Positions 45,452-54,699 of a stretch of DNA of 64,000 bases are shown here, in pieces. Origin of the DNA: Ignavibacteriales bacterium (GTDB taxonomy: Bacteria; Bacteroidota; Ignavibacteria; Ignavibacteriales; Ignavibacteriaceae); NCBI GenBank assembly GCA_016700155.1, contig CP065001.1, forward strand, positions 806,001-870,000, given 5' to 3'. A program made the position numbers and the translations under genes. The notes beneath the pieces are model-generated. The model saw only the letters and a program-made list of their open reading frames with translations. It did no database searches and was not told the DNA's origin. How positions within the stretch are numbered: the first letter of the stretch is position 1; each line of letters opens with the position of its first letter.

Positions 45452-47617
45452 TTGAAAAAAATATTATCAGTTATCTTTTTTGCGATAGTTTTCTGTTCAA
45501 ACTTAAAAGCAGAGAACGGTTACAGGCTATGGCTTCGGTACGATTTGATCACCAATAAAAACATGTTGGAAAATTATCAAAGCAAAATCAGTAGTTACTT
45601 TTGTGAATCTGTAACTCCTACAATGAATATTGCCTGCGAAGAACTGGAAAATGGTTTGAAAGGATTGCTCGGTAAAGAATTATTAAAATCCTCCTCTGAA
45701 CAAAATGGAACAATTGTTCTTGGCGCTTATGATAACTCTGAAATCATCCGGAATTTAATTCCCTCAGATCAAATCGAAAAAATTAATGATGAAGGATTTA
45801 TCATTAAATCAATTAAGCATGAACAGAAGAATTTGATTTTGATCGCTGGTAAAAAAGATGTTGGCGTACTTTACGGAGTTTTTTATTTCCTTCGCCTTTT
45901 ACAAACTCATCAGTTAATTGAAAATATTTCGATAACAAGCTCACCCAAAATAAAACTAAGGCTGCTCAATCATTGGGATAATCTTGACAGAACAATTGAG
46001 CGTGGTTACTCCGGCTTTTCCATCTTTGACTGGCACAGGCTTCCGGGTTACATTGACCAAAGATACTTTGACTATGCAAGAGCAAATGCGAGCATAGGTA
46101 TCAACGGCACAGTCGTCACAAGTGTTAACGCAAATGCTTTGATACTAACTTCATCTTACCTGTTAAAAGTAAAAGCACTCGCAGATCTTTTCCGCCCGTA
46201 CGGAATAAAAATATATCTGACTGCAAGATTCAGTGCGCCGATTGAAATTGGCGGATTAAAAACCGCAGACCCGTTAAACCAGGTAGTACAAAACTGGTGG
46301 AATGAAAAAGCAAAAGAAATTTATAGCTTGATTCCGGACTTCGGCGGGTTCCTTGTAAAAGCAAACTCTGAAGGTCAACCGGGTCCGCAGGATTATAGAA
46401 GAACTCATCTTGACGGCGCAAACATGCTTGCACAGGCTCTTAAACCGTTTGGCGGAGTTGTTATGTGGCGTGCATTTGTTTACAGTAATGAAAATCCCGA
46501 AGACCGTGCAAAGCAAGCATACAATGAATTTAAACCGGACGACGGAAAATATTCCGACAATGTTTTTATTCAAATAAAAAATGGCGCAATAGATTTTCAG
46601 CCGCGTGAACCTTTTCATCCTTTATTCGGTTCTATGCCGGAAACAAATCTTGCAATGGAGTTTCAGATAACACAGGAATATCTTGGACAGGCAACAACAC
46701 TCGCATACTTAGCACCGATGTATAAGGAGTGTTTTGATTCTGATACATATGCAGATGGAAAAGGTTCAGCAGTCGCTCAAGTTATAGACGGAAGTATTGA
46801 TGGACATTCTCTAACTGCTATTGCGGGAGTTTCCAATGTTGGTAATGATATTAATTGGACGGGTCATATTTTCGGACAGTCAAACTGGTACGCTTTCGGC
46901 AGGCTTGCATGGGATCATAATCTGACGTCAGAAGAAATTGCTGATGAATGGATAAGAATGACTTTCACAAACGATAAAGAATTTGTTGATGTTGTTAAAG
47001 ATATGATGATGTCATCAAGAGAAGTGATTGTTAATTATATGACACCTTTAGGTTTACATCATCAGATGGGATGGGATCATCACTACGGACCGGGACCCTG
47101 GATAAAAGATAAACAGCGCGCGGACTGGACTTCTGTTTATTATCACAAAGCAGATGAACAGGGAATAGGTTTTGACAGAACTGAAACCGGCAGCAATGCA
47201 ATTGATCAGTATCATCCGGAAGTTGCAAAAATATTTTCATCACTTGAATTATGTCCGGAAGAATTCCTGTTATGGTTTCATCATGTTGACTGGAATTATA
47301 AAACTAAATCAGGAAGAACTTTGTGGGATGAAATGTGTTACAGGTATTATTCAGGAACTGATGAAGTTGGAAAGATGATAAATACATGGTCATCATTAAA
47401 AGGCAGTATTGATGATGAAAGATTCAATCATGTATTAATGTTACTCAAGGTTCAGTATGAAGAAGCAAAATGGTGGCGGGATGCTTGTGTACTTTACTTT
47501 CAGACTTTTTCCAAACGGCCAATTCCGGAAGGATATGAAAAGCCACAACATACGCTTGAATATTATCAAAGCCTGAAATTTCCATACGCCCCCGGAATCA
47601 AACCTAAATGGGAATAA
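45452..47617 (+). CDS. GH67 alpha-glucuronidase, exported
   Basis: GH67 removes (4-O-methyl)glucuronic acid from the non-reducing end of xylooligosaccharides, complementing GH115, which acts on internal residues. The start is TTG after aaaggat, followed by a signal peptide (about 1-20, ending LKAEN). The family segments are NGYRLWLRYDLI, RLLNHWDNLDRTIERGYSG, the acid E307 in VKANSEGQPGPQDY, and the base residues D381 in AIDFQPREP and E409 in ITQEYLGQ; their spacing agrees with characterised GH67 enzymes as I know them. At 721 residues the length is normal. It closes the + strand xylan cluster and converges with kdgK, only 7 bases apart. Confidence 0.95.
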   Translation: MKKILSVIFFAIVFCSNLKAENGYRLWLRYDLITNKNMLENYQSKISSYFCESVTPTMNIACEELENGLKGLLGKELLKSSSEQNGTIVLGAYDNSEIIRNLIPSDQIEKINDEGFIIKSIKHEQKNLILIAGKKDVGVLYGVFYFLRLLQTHQLIENISITSSPKIKLRLLNHWDNLDRTIERGYSGFSIFDWHRLPGYIDQRYFDYARANASIGINGTVVTSVNANALILTSSYLLKVKALADLFRPYGIKIYLTARFSAPIEIGGLKTADPLNQVVQNWWNEKAKEIYSLIPDFGGFLVKANSEGQPGPQDYRRTHLDGANMLAQALKPFGGVVMWRAFVYSNENPEDRAKQAYNEFKPDDGKYSDNVFIQIKNGAIDFQPREPFHPLFGSMPETNLAMEFQITQEYLGQATTLAYLAPMYKECFDSDTYADGKGSAVAQVIDGSIDGHSLTAIAGVSNVGNDINWTGHIFGQSNWYAFGRLAWDHNLTSEEIADEWIRMTFTNDKEFVDVVKDMMMSSREVIVNYMTPLGLHHQMGWDHHYGPGPWIKDKQRADWTSVYYHKADEQGIGFDRTETGSNAIDQYHPEVAKIFSSLELCPEEFLLWFHHVDWNYKTKSGRTLWDEMCYRYYSGTDEVGKMINTWSSLKGSIDDERFNHVLMLLKVQYEEAKWWRDACVLYFQTFSKRPIPEGYEKPQHTLEYYQSLKFPYAPGIKPKWE

Positions 47618-47624
47618 AATTAAT

Positions 47625-48656
47625 TTATCTTGAAACTCTGCCTGAAGCGTCACCCTTCATCAGTTTTTCAACTTCATCTATTGTTACAAGATTGAAGTCG
47701 CCTTCAATTGTATGTTTCAAACATGAAGCTGCAACAGCAAAGTTCAGTGCTTTCTGATCATCATCTTTGTATGTGAGCAGACCGTAAATCAAACCTCCCA
47801 TAAATGAATCACCTCCGCCAACACGATCAACAATGTGGGTGATGTCATATTCTGGTGCGGTGAAAAAATCTTTACCGTTGTATAATACGCCAGACCATTT
47901 ATTGTGATCTGCGCTTATTGATGTTCTGAGAGTGGTAATTACTTTTTTCGCTTTGGGAAATAATTCCATAATTTTTTTTGAAACCGACAGGTACGCATCA
48001 GCACTTACGTGACCACCGGTTACATCAACACCTTCGGGTTTTATTCCAAGACTCATCTCGGCATCCTCTTCATTCCCAAGAATAACATCACAGCCTTTCA
48101 CTAATTGCGGCATTATTTCGTTCGCTTTCTTTCCATACTTCCAGAGATTTTTTCTGAAATTAAGATCACATGAAACTGTAATTCCTTTTTCATTTGCTTT
48201 GCTGATTGCTTCAAGACAAACATCAGCAGCACCCTGTGAAATTGCTGGTGTTATTCCTGTCCAGTGAAACCACGTTACGTCCTTAAATATTTTATCCCAG
48301 TCGAACATTCCCTTTTGTACCTGCGATATCGAGGAGTTTGATCTGTCATAAACAACTTTACTCGCACGGCTAACCGCGCCTTTTTCTAAAAAATAAATTC
48401 CTAATCTTTCACCGCCCCGCTCAATAAAGTTTGTGCTGACTCCGTACTTTTTCAGATTCATTAAACATGACTCACCTATATCATTCTTCGGAATCCTTGT
48501 AACAAACTCAACAGGTATTTTATAATTTGCTAATGATACCGCAACGTTGGCTTCGCCTCCGCCGTAAGTCGCTTCAAAATTTGCTGCTTGTGAAAATCTC
48601 TGATGTTGTGGTGTTGCAAGCCTGAGCATTATTTCACCGAATGTAACTACTTTCAT
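47625..48656 (-). CDS. kdgK: 2-dehydro-3-deoxygluconate kinase (PfkB family)
   Basis: This enzyme phosphorylates 2-keto-3-deoxygluconate to KDPG, the last step before aldol cleavage in hexuronate catabolism. PfkB features are the N-terminal VTFGEIMLRLATP, YGGGEANVAVSLA and the catalytic GGGDSFMGGLIYG near the C-terminus. The length is 343 residues. The start follows acaggaaatga. It is the distal gene of a - strand operon with uxuA (15 bases away) and an SDR. Similar kinases act on other sugars, but the mannonate dehydratase next door fixes the likely substrate. The adjacent alpha-glucuronidases supply the glucuronate. Confidence 0.9.
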   Translation of the reverse strand: MKVVTFGEIMLRLATPQHQRFSQAANFEATYGGGEANVAVSLANYKIPVEFVTRIPKNDIGESCLMNLKKYGVSTNFIERGGERLGIYFLEKGAVSRASKVVYDRSNSSISQVQKGMFDWDKIFKDVTWFHWTGITPAISQGAADVCLEAISKANEKGITVSCDLNFRKNLWKYGKKANEIMPQLVKGCDVILGNEEDAEMSLGIKPEGVDVTGGHVSADAYLSVSKKIMELFPKAKKVITTLRTSISADHNKWSGVLYNGKDFFTAPEYDITHIVDRVGGGDSFMGGLIYGLLTYKDDDQKALNFAVAASCLKHTIEGDFNLVTIDEVEKLMKGDASGRVSR

Positions 48657-48670
48657 TTCATTTCCTGTAT

Positions 48671-49861
48671 TTAATTTTCAAATGATCTTAAAATTGCCGT
48701 CTGCATTCCCCGCAATTCAGCAAGCCCTTTCATTCTTCCACCTAAAGAATAGCCGGGATAAATATTTTTATTCTGCTGTTCAGCTAACATAAGATGCCCA
48801 TGATCCGGGCGCATCGGCATTCTTGCATTCAACTGACCGTGAGCAGCTCGTCTTCTTTGTTCCGTCAGAAGTGTTTTCATTATTTCATAAATATCAACAT
48901 CGCCTTCAAGGTGATACGATTCCATAAAATTATTATCGGCATCTCTTGTAAGATTCCGGAGATGAACAAAATTAATTCTGTCAGAAAAACTTTTTGCAAT
49001 GTCAGTCAGATTATTATTGAAGCCCGCGCCGAGTGAACCGCTGCAAAATGTAAGTCCGTTATGATTGGACTGGTACGAATCAAGTATGAATTGTAAATCA
49101 TCTTTACTGCCTACAACACGCGGTAAACCAAGTAAAGACCATGGCGGATCATCAGGATGAATAGCAAGATAAACTCCTGATTCTTCTGCTATGGGAGTAA
49201 CTTCTTTTAAAAAATAAGAGAGGTTTGCACGAAGTTCATTGTGACCAATGCCGTCGTACTGTTTTAGTGCAGATCTGAATTCATCAAGTGAGTATGCTTC
49301 AAGTGAACCGGGCAATCCGAACAAAATAGTTTTTTGTAATTCGGATTTTTGTGATTCACTCATTCCTTCAAAAACTTTTTTTGCTCTTGAGATTTTTTCG
49401 GATGTATAATCGTTTTCAGCATTTTCTCTTTTGAGTATGAAAAGATCGAATGCCGCAAATGTATCGGATTCAAATTTTGTTGTTATAGCTCCGTCTTTGT
49501 ACATGACATTCAGATCAGTACGTGACCAATCAAGTACAGGCATGAAGTTATAACAGATGATGTTGATTCCGCATCGGCTTAGATTGCGGATAGTTTCTTT
49601 ATAATTTTCAATGTATACCTTAAACTTTCCTGACTGCTTCTTAATGTCTTCATGAACGGGAACACTTTCAACAACAGACCAGGTGAAGCCTTCGTCTTCA
49701 ACAATTTTTTTTCTTTTAAGAATTTCATCGACTGTCCAGACTTCACCCACAGGGATTTGATGAAGTGCTGTTACAATTCCTGTTGCACCGGTTTGTTTTA
49801 TTTCTCTTAAAGTGATTTGATCTTTTGGACCAAACCATCTCCATGTTTCTTCAAATGCCAA
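48671..49861 (-). CDS. uxuA: Mannonate dehydratase
   Basis: UxuA dehydrates D-mannonate to 2-keto-3-deoxygluconate using Mn or Fe. The start is TTG preceded by aaaggaaat; the choice is supported by the family N-terminus AFEETWRWFGP. Other markers are GATGIVTALHQIPVGEVW, LAIHPDDPPWSLLGLPRVVG, FCSGSLGAG and the C-terminal MPMRPDHGHLML with GYSLGGRMKGLAELRG. The length of 396 residues is typical. It lies between kdgK and a fructuronate-reductase-like SDR in one operon. Confidence 0.96.
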   Translation of the reverse strand: MAFEETWRWFGPKDQITLREIKQTGATGIVTALHQIPVGEVWTVDEILKRKKIVEDEGFTWSVVESVPVHEDIKKQSGKFKVYIENYKETIRNLSRCGINIICYNFMPVLDWSRTDLNVMYKDGAITTKFESDTFAAFDLFILKRENAENDYTSEKISRAKKVFEGMSESQKSELQKTILFGLPGSLEAYSLDEFRSALKQYDGIGHNELRANLSYFLKEVTPIAEESGVYLAIHPDDPPWSLLGLPRVVGSKDDLQFILDSYQSNHNGLTFCSGSLGAGFNNNLTDIAKSFSDRINFVHLRNLTRDADNNFMESYHLEGDVDIYEIMKTLLTEQRRRAAHGQLNARMPMRPDHGHLMLAEQQNKNIYPGYSLGGRMKGLAELRGMQTAILRSFEN

Positions 49862-49899
49862 ATTATTTCCTTTGCTTAATCCAAGTGAATGATAAAATG

Positions 49900-50724
49900 T
49901 TATACTCCGCTAAACACGCTGAAGCCTCCATCAACAGGGATGACTGTTCCGGTTATAAATTGTGATGCATCGCTTGCAAGAAATAGCGATACACCTACAA
50001 GTTCTTCCGGTTTTCCGAAACGTTTAAATGGAGTTTGTTTAAGTATCAATTTTGATCTTGGTGTAAGCTTACCGTTTTTTGTTACGAGAATATTTTTATT
50101 CTGGTTAGTGATAAAGAATCCCGGAGCTATTGCATTAACGCGTAAGCCGTCACCAAACTTGAGAGCCAGTTCAACAGCCATCCATTTTGTAAAATTATCA
50201 ATCGCTGCTTTTGCCGCAGAATAACCAACTACACGTGTTATAGATCTTATCGCCGCCATTGATGAAATATTAATAATTGAGCCGTGTTTTTGCTTAGCCA
50301 TTGTTTTTCCAATAACAAAAGTAGGAAGAACAGTACCAACAAGATTGAGTTCGGTTACTTTATTAAAGTTTTCTATTCCGAGTTCAAACACAGGCTGCTG
50401 GGGTTTTAGTGTTGTGCCCGGAATCTGACCGCCGGCTGCATTTACAAGAACATCTATCCGTTTAAATTTTTTTATGATCAAATCATTAACGGAACTGATA
50501 CTTGATTCATCAAGAACATCGCAAGTATAACCGAAAGTATTTTTATTTATTTTTTTTAGCTCATTTACTTTTGTGATCAGTCTTTCTTCATTTTTATCGA
50601 GCAAAATCACCTTTGAATCTGCTTTTAAAAATCCTTTGGCAAGCTCACTTCCGATTACGCCGCTGCCGCCGGTTACCACAATAATTTTGTTATTAAGGTT
50701 GAACAGGTTTTCTAAATATTTCAT
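49900..50724 (-). CDS. SDR oxidoreductase, probable D-mannonate oxidoreductase (fructuronate reductase)
   Basis: This is a short-chain dehydrogenase of about 274 residues. The nucleotide-binding TGGSGVIGSELAKGF, NAAGG and the catalytic YSAAKAAIDNF with an upstream serine (NISSMAAIRS) are all present. Directly upstream of uxuA and kdgK, it most likely reduces D-fructuronate to D-mannonate, replacing the classical UxuB. I take the ATG at 50724, behind aaggat, rather than the TTG one codon earlier. The isomerase UxaC that should precede it in the pathway is not in this window. The SDR family is certain; the substrate is by context. Confidence 0.85.
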   Translation of the reverse strand: MKYLENLFNLNNKIIVVTGGSGVIGSELAKGFLKADSKVILLDKNEERLITKVNELKKINKNTFGYTCDVLDESSISSVNDLIIKKFKRIDVLVNAAGGQIPGTTLKPQQPVFELGIENFNKVTELNLVGTVLPTFVIGKTMAKQKHGSIINISSMAAIRSITRVVGYSAAKAAIDNFTKWMAVELALKFGDGLRVNAIAPGFFITNQNKNILVTKNGKLTPRSKLILKQTPFKRFGKPEELVGVSLFLASDASQFITGTVIPVDGGFSVFSGV

Positions 50725-50760
50725 CAAAAATCCTTAGTAAGATAAAGTCCTGGGGTTAGA

Positions 50761-50796
50761 CAAAAATCCTTTATTTGCAGCCAAAAATAAGGATTT
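50761..50796 (-). terminator. Terminator downstream of the cupin-like gene
   Basis: AAATCC...GGATTT sequences at 50764-50776 and 50785-50796 form a 12-bp stem with one bulged base. On the - strand the stem is followed by a short T-run. It separates the cupin-like gene from the glucuronate operon. Confidence 0.6.
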
Positions 50797-50959
50797 ATAA
50801 GCAATAATGATAATATTTCTCTAGTAAGTTTTGAAGCAATTTTTAACTCAAATTTCGGATGCTTTAGGATAAGATTACGGGGAAATTATTAGACGGGATT
50901 TTGAATCAGTGGGCACCATCCCTCACATATTTCATGAAAATTATTATAGAACATAAAAT

Positions 50960-51283
50960 TCATTTAATAACAATGAATAGTACTTTAGTTTTTTCTTTGG
51001 CAGTTACTAGGTAATGTATGTTTGAAGTGAGATGATAAAACTCATTCATCTTTATATGATTTATGGTTCCATTAATTTTTATTTCAATTGTGCCTTCTAT
51101 AACAAGCAGCATAATTTCATTCGGGGTCGAACTTTCCATAAGCGACTCATCTTTATCGAAAGCATAGAGTGTAACCGAGCCATTGTTTCTTTTAATTATC
51201 TGTTTGCTGACAATTGCATCTGATTGGTAGTTAATAAGCCCGATAATTGATTTAGGTGTAATGGGGAGTAACATTTGATTCAT
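50960..51283 (-). CDS. Small cupin-like protein of unknown function
   Basis: This is a protein of about 107 residues starting MNQMLLPITPKS. The pattern NEIMLLVIEGTIEIKINGTIN followed by MNEFYHLTSN and LVTAKEKTKVLFIVI has the spacing of a single cupin barrel (the first motif ends before a glycine-containing turn). The histidine metal ligands are mostly missing, so it may bind a ligand without catalysis. I reject the longer reading that begins at a TTG near 51340, because it would start inside a terminator stem. It stands alone with terminators on both sides. No function can be assigned. Confidence 0.6.
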   Translation of the reverse strand: MNQMLLPITPKSIIGLINYQSDAIVSKQIIKRNNGSVTLYAFDKDESLMESSTPNEIMLLVIEGTIEIKINGTINHIKMNEFYHLTSNIHYLVTAKEKTKVLFIVIK

Positions 51284-51324
51284 GTATTGTGTCTTCTTTA
51301 ATTTTTTTTGAAATGCATATTGAT

Positions 51325-51354
51325 AAAAAACCCGCTCCAACCGGAGAGGAGCGG
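51325..51354 (-). terminator. Rho-independent terminator of the small exported-protein gene
   Basis: A 7-bp GC-rich stem, CCGCTCC (51332-51338) with GGAGCGG (51348-51354), has a 9-base loop. On the - strand it is followed directly by a T-run (51330-51325). It lies about 70 bases after the stop of the gene at 51422-51802. Confidence 0.85.
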
Positions 51355-51421
51355 ATTATTTTGGAGATCTGGATGGACGGCTATTTATTTTTTAACATGT
51401 AATCATTTCCTGTCTGATCAA

Positions 51422-51802
51422 CTATCGTTTACCGGTATTCATATTCAGCTTATCTTTGCCGCCGTTTCCTACTCCCGAATTACTTTCAGAAACAACTTTA
51501 TGCACATAATTCAATTCGTCGTTAAGTAATGAAACTGTGCAGAGTGCTTCTGAAGACTTTTCCAGTGATGAAAATTTTAGTTTAGGATGATTGTTAAAAT
51601 TATTTAATGAAATGTTCTCAACATTGTTTAACTGAAATTCCGTGGGCTTAGTTACTGCTGGTGCCTCCCACACCAGCAGAGCAGAATTAATAATCACTTT
51701 TGCTTTTAATTTTTCAGGTGGGTCATTCCCCGCATAGATAAATGCCGCAATTAGGGTTACAAAATAAATTACTGAAAGATAGAACATCTTTTTGTTATTC
51801 AT
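51422..51802 (-). CDS. Small exported protein of unknown function
   Basis: I recognise no family. The 126-residue product begins with a hydrophobic segment (about 6-24, FYLSVIYFVTLIAAF) that may be a signal peptide or anchor. The rest is polar, with asparagine-rich stretches (NNVENISLNNFNNHP) and a glycine-rich end (GVGNGGKD). Translation signals are strong: aaggagg sits 6 bases before the ATG. A sigma54-like promoter (51852-51866) precedes it, a terminator follows, and the neighbouring gene upstream encodes a sigma54 activator. The single cysteine argues against disulfide-based folding. Regulation by that activator is an attractive inference, not shown. Confidence 0.65.
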   Translation of the reverse strand: MNNKKMFYLSVIYFVTLIAAFIYAGNDPPEKLKAKVIINSALLVWEAPAVTKPTEFQLNNVENISLNNFNNHPKLKFSSLEKSSEALCTVSLLNDELNYVHKVVSESNSGVGNGGKDKLNMNTGKR

Positions 51803-51851
51803 TGTAACCTCCTTGCACCTTGGTTTTCAATTCTTTCTCACGCATAGAAAA

Positions 51852-51866
51852 CCAAATTTTGCGCCA
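51852..51866 (-). promoter_or_regulatory. Sigma54-like -24/-12 promoter
   Basis: On the - strand, TGGCGCAAAATTTGG has GG at the -24 position and TTTGG at -12 with correct spacing, against the consensus TGGCAC-N5-TTGC; the final base of the -12 element differs. The predicted transcript would start about 38 bases before the ATG of the small exported protein. Confidence 0.45.
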
Positions 51867-52026
51867 AGTGGTTCAATGGGAAATTGATTGTTTATTGTTC
51901 AGAAATGAAATTATTAATTGAAGGAATTGCCCGCTGAATGCCGGAATCTGATTATTCCTGCATATCTACTTACTAAATGTTTTTAAATTATGAGTGGTTT
52001 AGCTTATCAGCTATTCTATGACCGAT

Positions 52027-54699
52027 TTAATTTAATTTGTCAGAGTTTTTGTTCTGAATAACATTTTCGTCATAGTAATAATGTTCAATCAGGGTTATCA
52101 GGTATGGATGATATTTGTTTGGCATTTTTTTAAACTTTATACCAAGCTTTTCCTTTAGCTCATCAATGGGAATTTCCCTATCAATGTAAACCGTAAGGTT
52201 AGTGATGTACTCATTCAATTTATTTGTTATACGGGTCTTTACATTTTCATCCGAAGAAGTTGTTATACTTCTTACAGTTTTTTCAAAATCAAATTCGTTG
52301 TTGCAAAACTCTCTGAAGAAAACTCCGCGGATGTATTCAGAAATTGTACTTCTGTGAAGTCCGCCAAGTTCTGCCGCGGTTTCTGAAATCGCACTATGAG
52401 AAAATTCTTTTGCATTCAGTTTTTCAAAAATTCTTCCTTCAAGATTCTGATTGTTTTTCATGCTGCCTATTATTTCAGGAGGAAGATATTTCAGATTAAT
52501 AAAGCCGCTGTTATCAACTTTCGCAAGAATTGAAGCTCTCTTGATTACGTTTTCAAGCTGCCTGATATTGCCGGGCCAGTGATAGGATAAAAATGCTTCA
52601 AGTGAGGAATCGGCTAATTTGATATTTGAAGTCCCTTCTTTCTCAAGAAAATAATTTGTCAGCGCAATTAAGTCTGACTTTCGGGATTTTAAAGGCGGAA
52701 TTTTAACTTTGATCACATTCAACCTGTAATAGAGATCTTCCCTGAATTTCTTTTCACGAACGAGAGTCTCAATATTTTTATTTGATGCCGCAATTATTCT
52801 GACAGCAATTTTATTTGTTTTAGTGCCGCCAACACGGTTGAATTCACCGGACTGAAGCACTCGCAAAAGTTTTATCTGAAACATTTCGCTGGTTTCAGTT
52901 ATTTCATCGAGAAAAATTGTTCCTTTGTCCGCAGTTTCAAAAAATCCTTTGCGCATTTTTTTTGCGCCGGTAAACGCGCCTTCTTCGTGCCCGAACAACT
53001 CACTTTCAAGCAATGACTCGGGGAGTGCACCACAGTTGATAGTTATAAAGTTTTCATTTTTTCTATCACTCAGATCATGTATTGCCTTTGCGACAAGTTC
53101 TTTCCCGGTACCGCTTTCACCAAGTATAAGAACTGTTGCATCGGTTGGTGCAATTTTTTTAATCAGATTAATTATCTCAACAAGTTTACTGTTCTTTGTA
53201 TGTATGATGTTATGGAAATTTTTTATTTCAGCATCAACGACCGGTTTAACTTCTTCCACTTCATCAAGTCTGGATTCAATTTCAGAAACTTCATCAAGAT
53301 AAGTCTGAATTATTTCAGATGATGTTCCGTTGCCCAGGTTATTTTTATACTCCGATAGGGACTCTTCTAGTTTTTGAATTTTTTGACGACTCTTATTCAG
53401 CAGTGCTTCAATACTTAATTTTTCTTTCTCAATTGATCTTGTGTGGCTCTGAAGTTTATTAACCTGGTATACTCCGGCTGCAAATACAGAAAGCAGTATC
53501 ACAAAAAGCGGTTCTCCCGAAAGAGCAATATTTTGTGTAAAGAGTAATACAGATGCTATCACGTATATCAAGATCATTAAACCACCGCTGATGACAAGGC
53601 GTGAAAACAGGATCTGTTTTTTGAAAGAAAAGAAAAAAATAATTGTAATGAGAAACACAGATGATAAAAGCGTAACCCAGTATGGAGTTTTTGAAATAAA
53701 TCTTTCGCGTAAAATTGTATCAAGCGCGTTTGCATGAATACCGATCAAAGGGAACTCATCTGCAAACGGGTTTGATGCGAATTCAGTATTTCTCGTTCCC
53801 AGCATTCCTATCAATACAATTTTATCTTTAAATCTTGCAAGTTCCTCATGCACTTTTTTATCTGAAGAATATGCCCTGTATAAATGAAGGAAATCCGATA
53901 TTGCAATTGAGTTTAACGAATTAACTCCGCCGCAATAATTTATAGGCATTAAAGATTCATCTACTGGAATTTCAATTGAGTTTATTCCATTCTTTAATAT
54001 CACTTTTGCCTGTGAGGTAATTATTGAATCAGCGGGCAGATCAAAATATACTCTTGCCAGTTCAAGACTAAGTGAAGGGACAAAAGATTTATGATATAAT
54101 TCACTGACAGCAGTGTCATTGTTAACTATGAATAACGGTAGATTCCGTTTTGAAATTCCTTGTTCAAAATTAAGATGTCCGAATCCGGCAGCCGCATTTA
54201 AGAGGTTGCTGAAAGGGACTTCCATATTCTTACCGGAATAAAAAATATTCTTACTTAACGGAATAGTAGCAGAATCTTTTTTATCAGTTCCTTCTTCAGA
54301 TAAATGTTTTTCAATTTGATTGAAGATGCCACCAAGGCATACCTTACCTGATTTTCTCACAGAGGAAAGTATCCAACCTGTTTGAGAAGGATAATCAGGA
54401 CTTTTACTATCGAACACCACATCCAGACCGATTGCCTTAACTTCAAGTTGTGATAGAGCATTTATCAGCAGTGAATAATAAACCCATTTTAACGGTGCTC
54501 TTCCCAGCGAGTCTGTTATTGCGTCATCAATAAAAAGTGTTATGATGGAAGAATCCTGTTCAACTTCTCCTCTCATCCTAAAAAGCTGATCATTATATAC
54601 TTTATCAAATTGTGATAAAGGTGCAGACAGAAGAATGTGAAACAGAATTATTGCCGCGATGATTAATAAATAAAAATTCTTCTTATTAATAATTGTCAC
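52027..54699 (-). CDS. Membrane-bound CHASE2-sensor sigma54-dependent transcription activator
   Basis: This protein of about 890 residues joins sensing and transcription in one chain. After an N-terminal membrane helix comes an extracytoplasmic CHASE2 domain (about 30-345; IGLDVVFDSKSPDYP, DKIVLIGMLGTRN), then three transmembrane helices (about 345-425), a coiled coil (about 430-495) and a sigma54 AAA+ domain. The AAA+ domain has Walker A GESGTGKE near 525, the sigma54-contact loop GAFTGA near 575 and the Walker B region TIFLDEITE. The C-terminal region contains a possible helix-turn-helix (ETAAELGGLHRSTISEYIRG). I prefer the GTG at 54699 after aaagaag over a TTG 48 bases upstream. The ligand is unknown. 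No receiver domain is present, so it is not a classical response regulator. Confidence 0.88.
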   Translation of the reverse strand: MTIINKKNFYLLIIAAIILFHILLSAPLSQFDKVYNDQLFRMRGEVEQDSSIITLFIDDAITDSLGRAPLKWVYYSLLINALSQLEVKAIGLDVVFDSKSPDYPSQTGWILSSVRKSGKVCLGGIFNQIEKHLSEEGTDKKDSATIPLSKNIFYSGKNMEVPFSNLLNAAAGFGHLNFEQGISKRNLPLFIVNNDTAVSELYHKSFVPSLSLELARVYFDLPADSIITSQAKVILKNGINSIEIPVDESLMPINYCGGVNSLNSIAISDFLHLYRAYSSDKKVHEELARFKDKIVLIGMLGTRNTEFASNPFADEFPLIGIHANALDTILRERFISKTPYWVTLLSSVFLITIIFFFSFKKQILFSRLVISGGLMILIYVIASVLLFTQNIALSGEPLFVILLSVFAAGVYQVNKLQSHTRSIEKEKLSIEALLNKSRQKIQKLEESLSEYKNNLGNGTSSEIIQTYLDEVSEIESRLDEVEEVKPVVDAEIKNFHNIIHTKNSKLVEIINLIKKIAPTDATVLILGESGTGKELVAKAIHDLSDRKNENFITINCGALPESLLESELFGHEEGAFTGAKKMRKGFFETADKGTIFLDEITETSEMFQIKLLRVLQSGEFNRVGGTKTNKIAVRIIAASNKNIETLVREKKFREDLYYRLNVIKVKIPPLKSRKSDLIALTNYFLEKEGTSNIKLADSSLEAFLSYHWPGNIRQLENVIKRASILAKVDNSGFINLKYLPPEIIGSMKNNQNLEGRIFEKLNAKEFSHSAISETAAELGGLHRSTISEYIRGVFFREFCNNEFDFEKTVRSITTSSDENVKTRITNKLNEYITNLTVYIDREIPIDELKEKLGIKFKKMPNKYHPYLITLIEHYYYDENVIQNKNSDKLN

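Noticed and set aside
46274..46618. Open frame of 114 codons on the - strand
   Set aside because: Antisense to the catalytic region of GH67.
51284..51340. Longer N-terminus for the cupin-like protein
   Set aside because: It would start with TTG in the stem of a GC-rich terminator that belongs to the upstream gene.
52925..53302. Open frame of 125 codons on the + strand
   Set aside because: Antisense to the AAA+ domain of the sigma54 activator.
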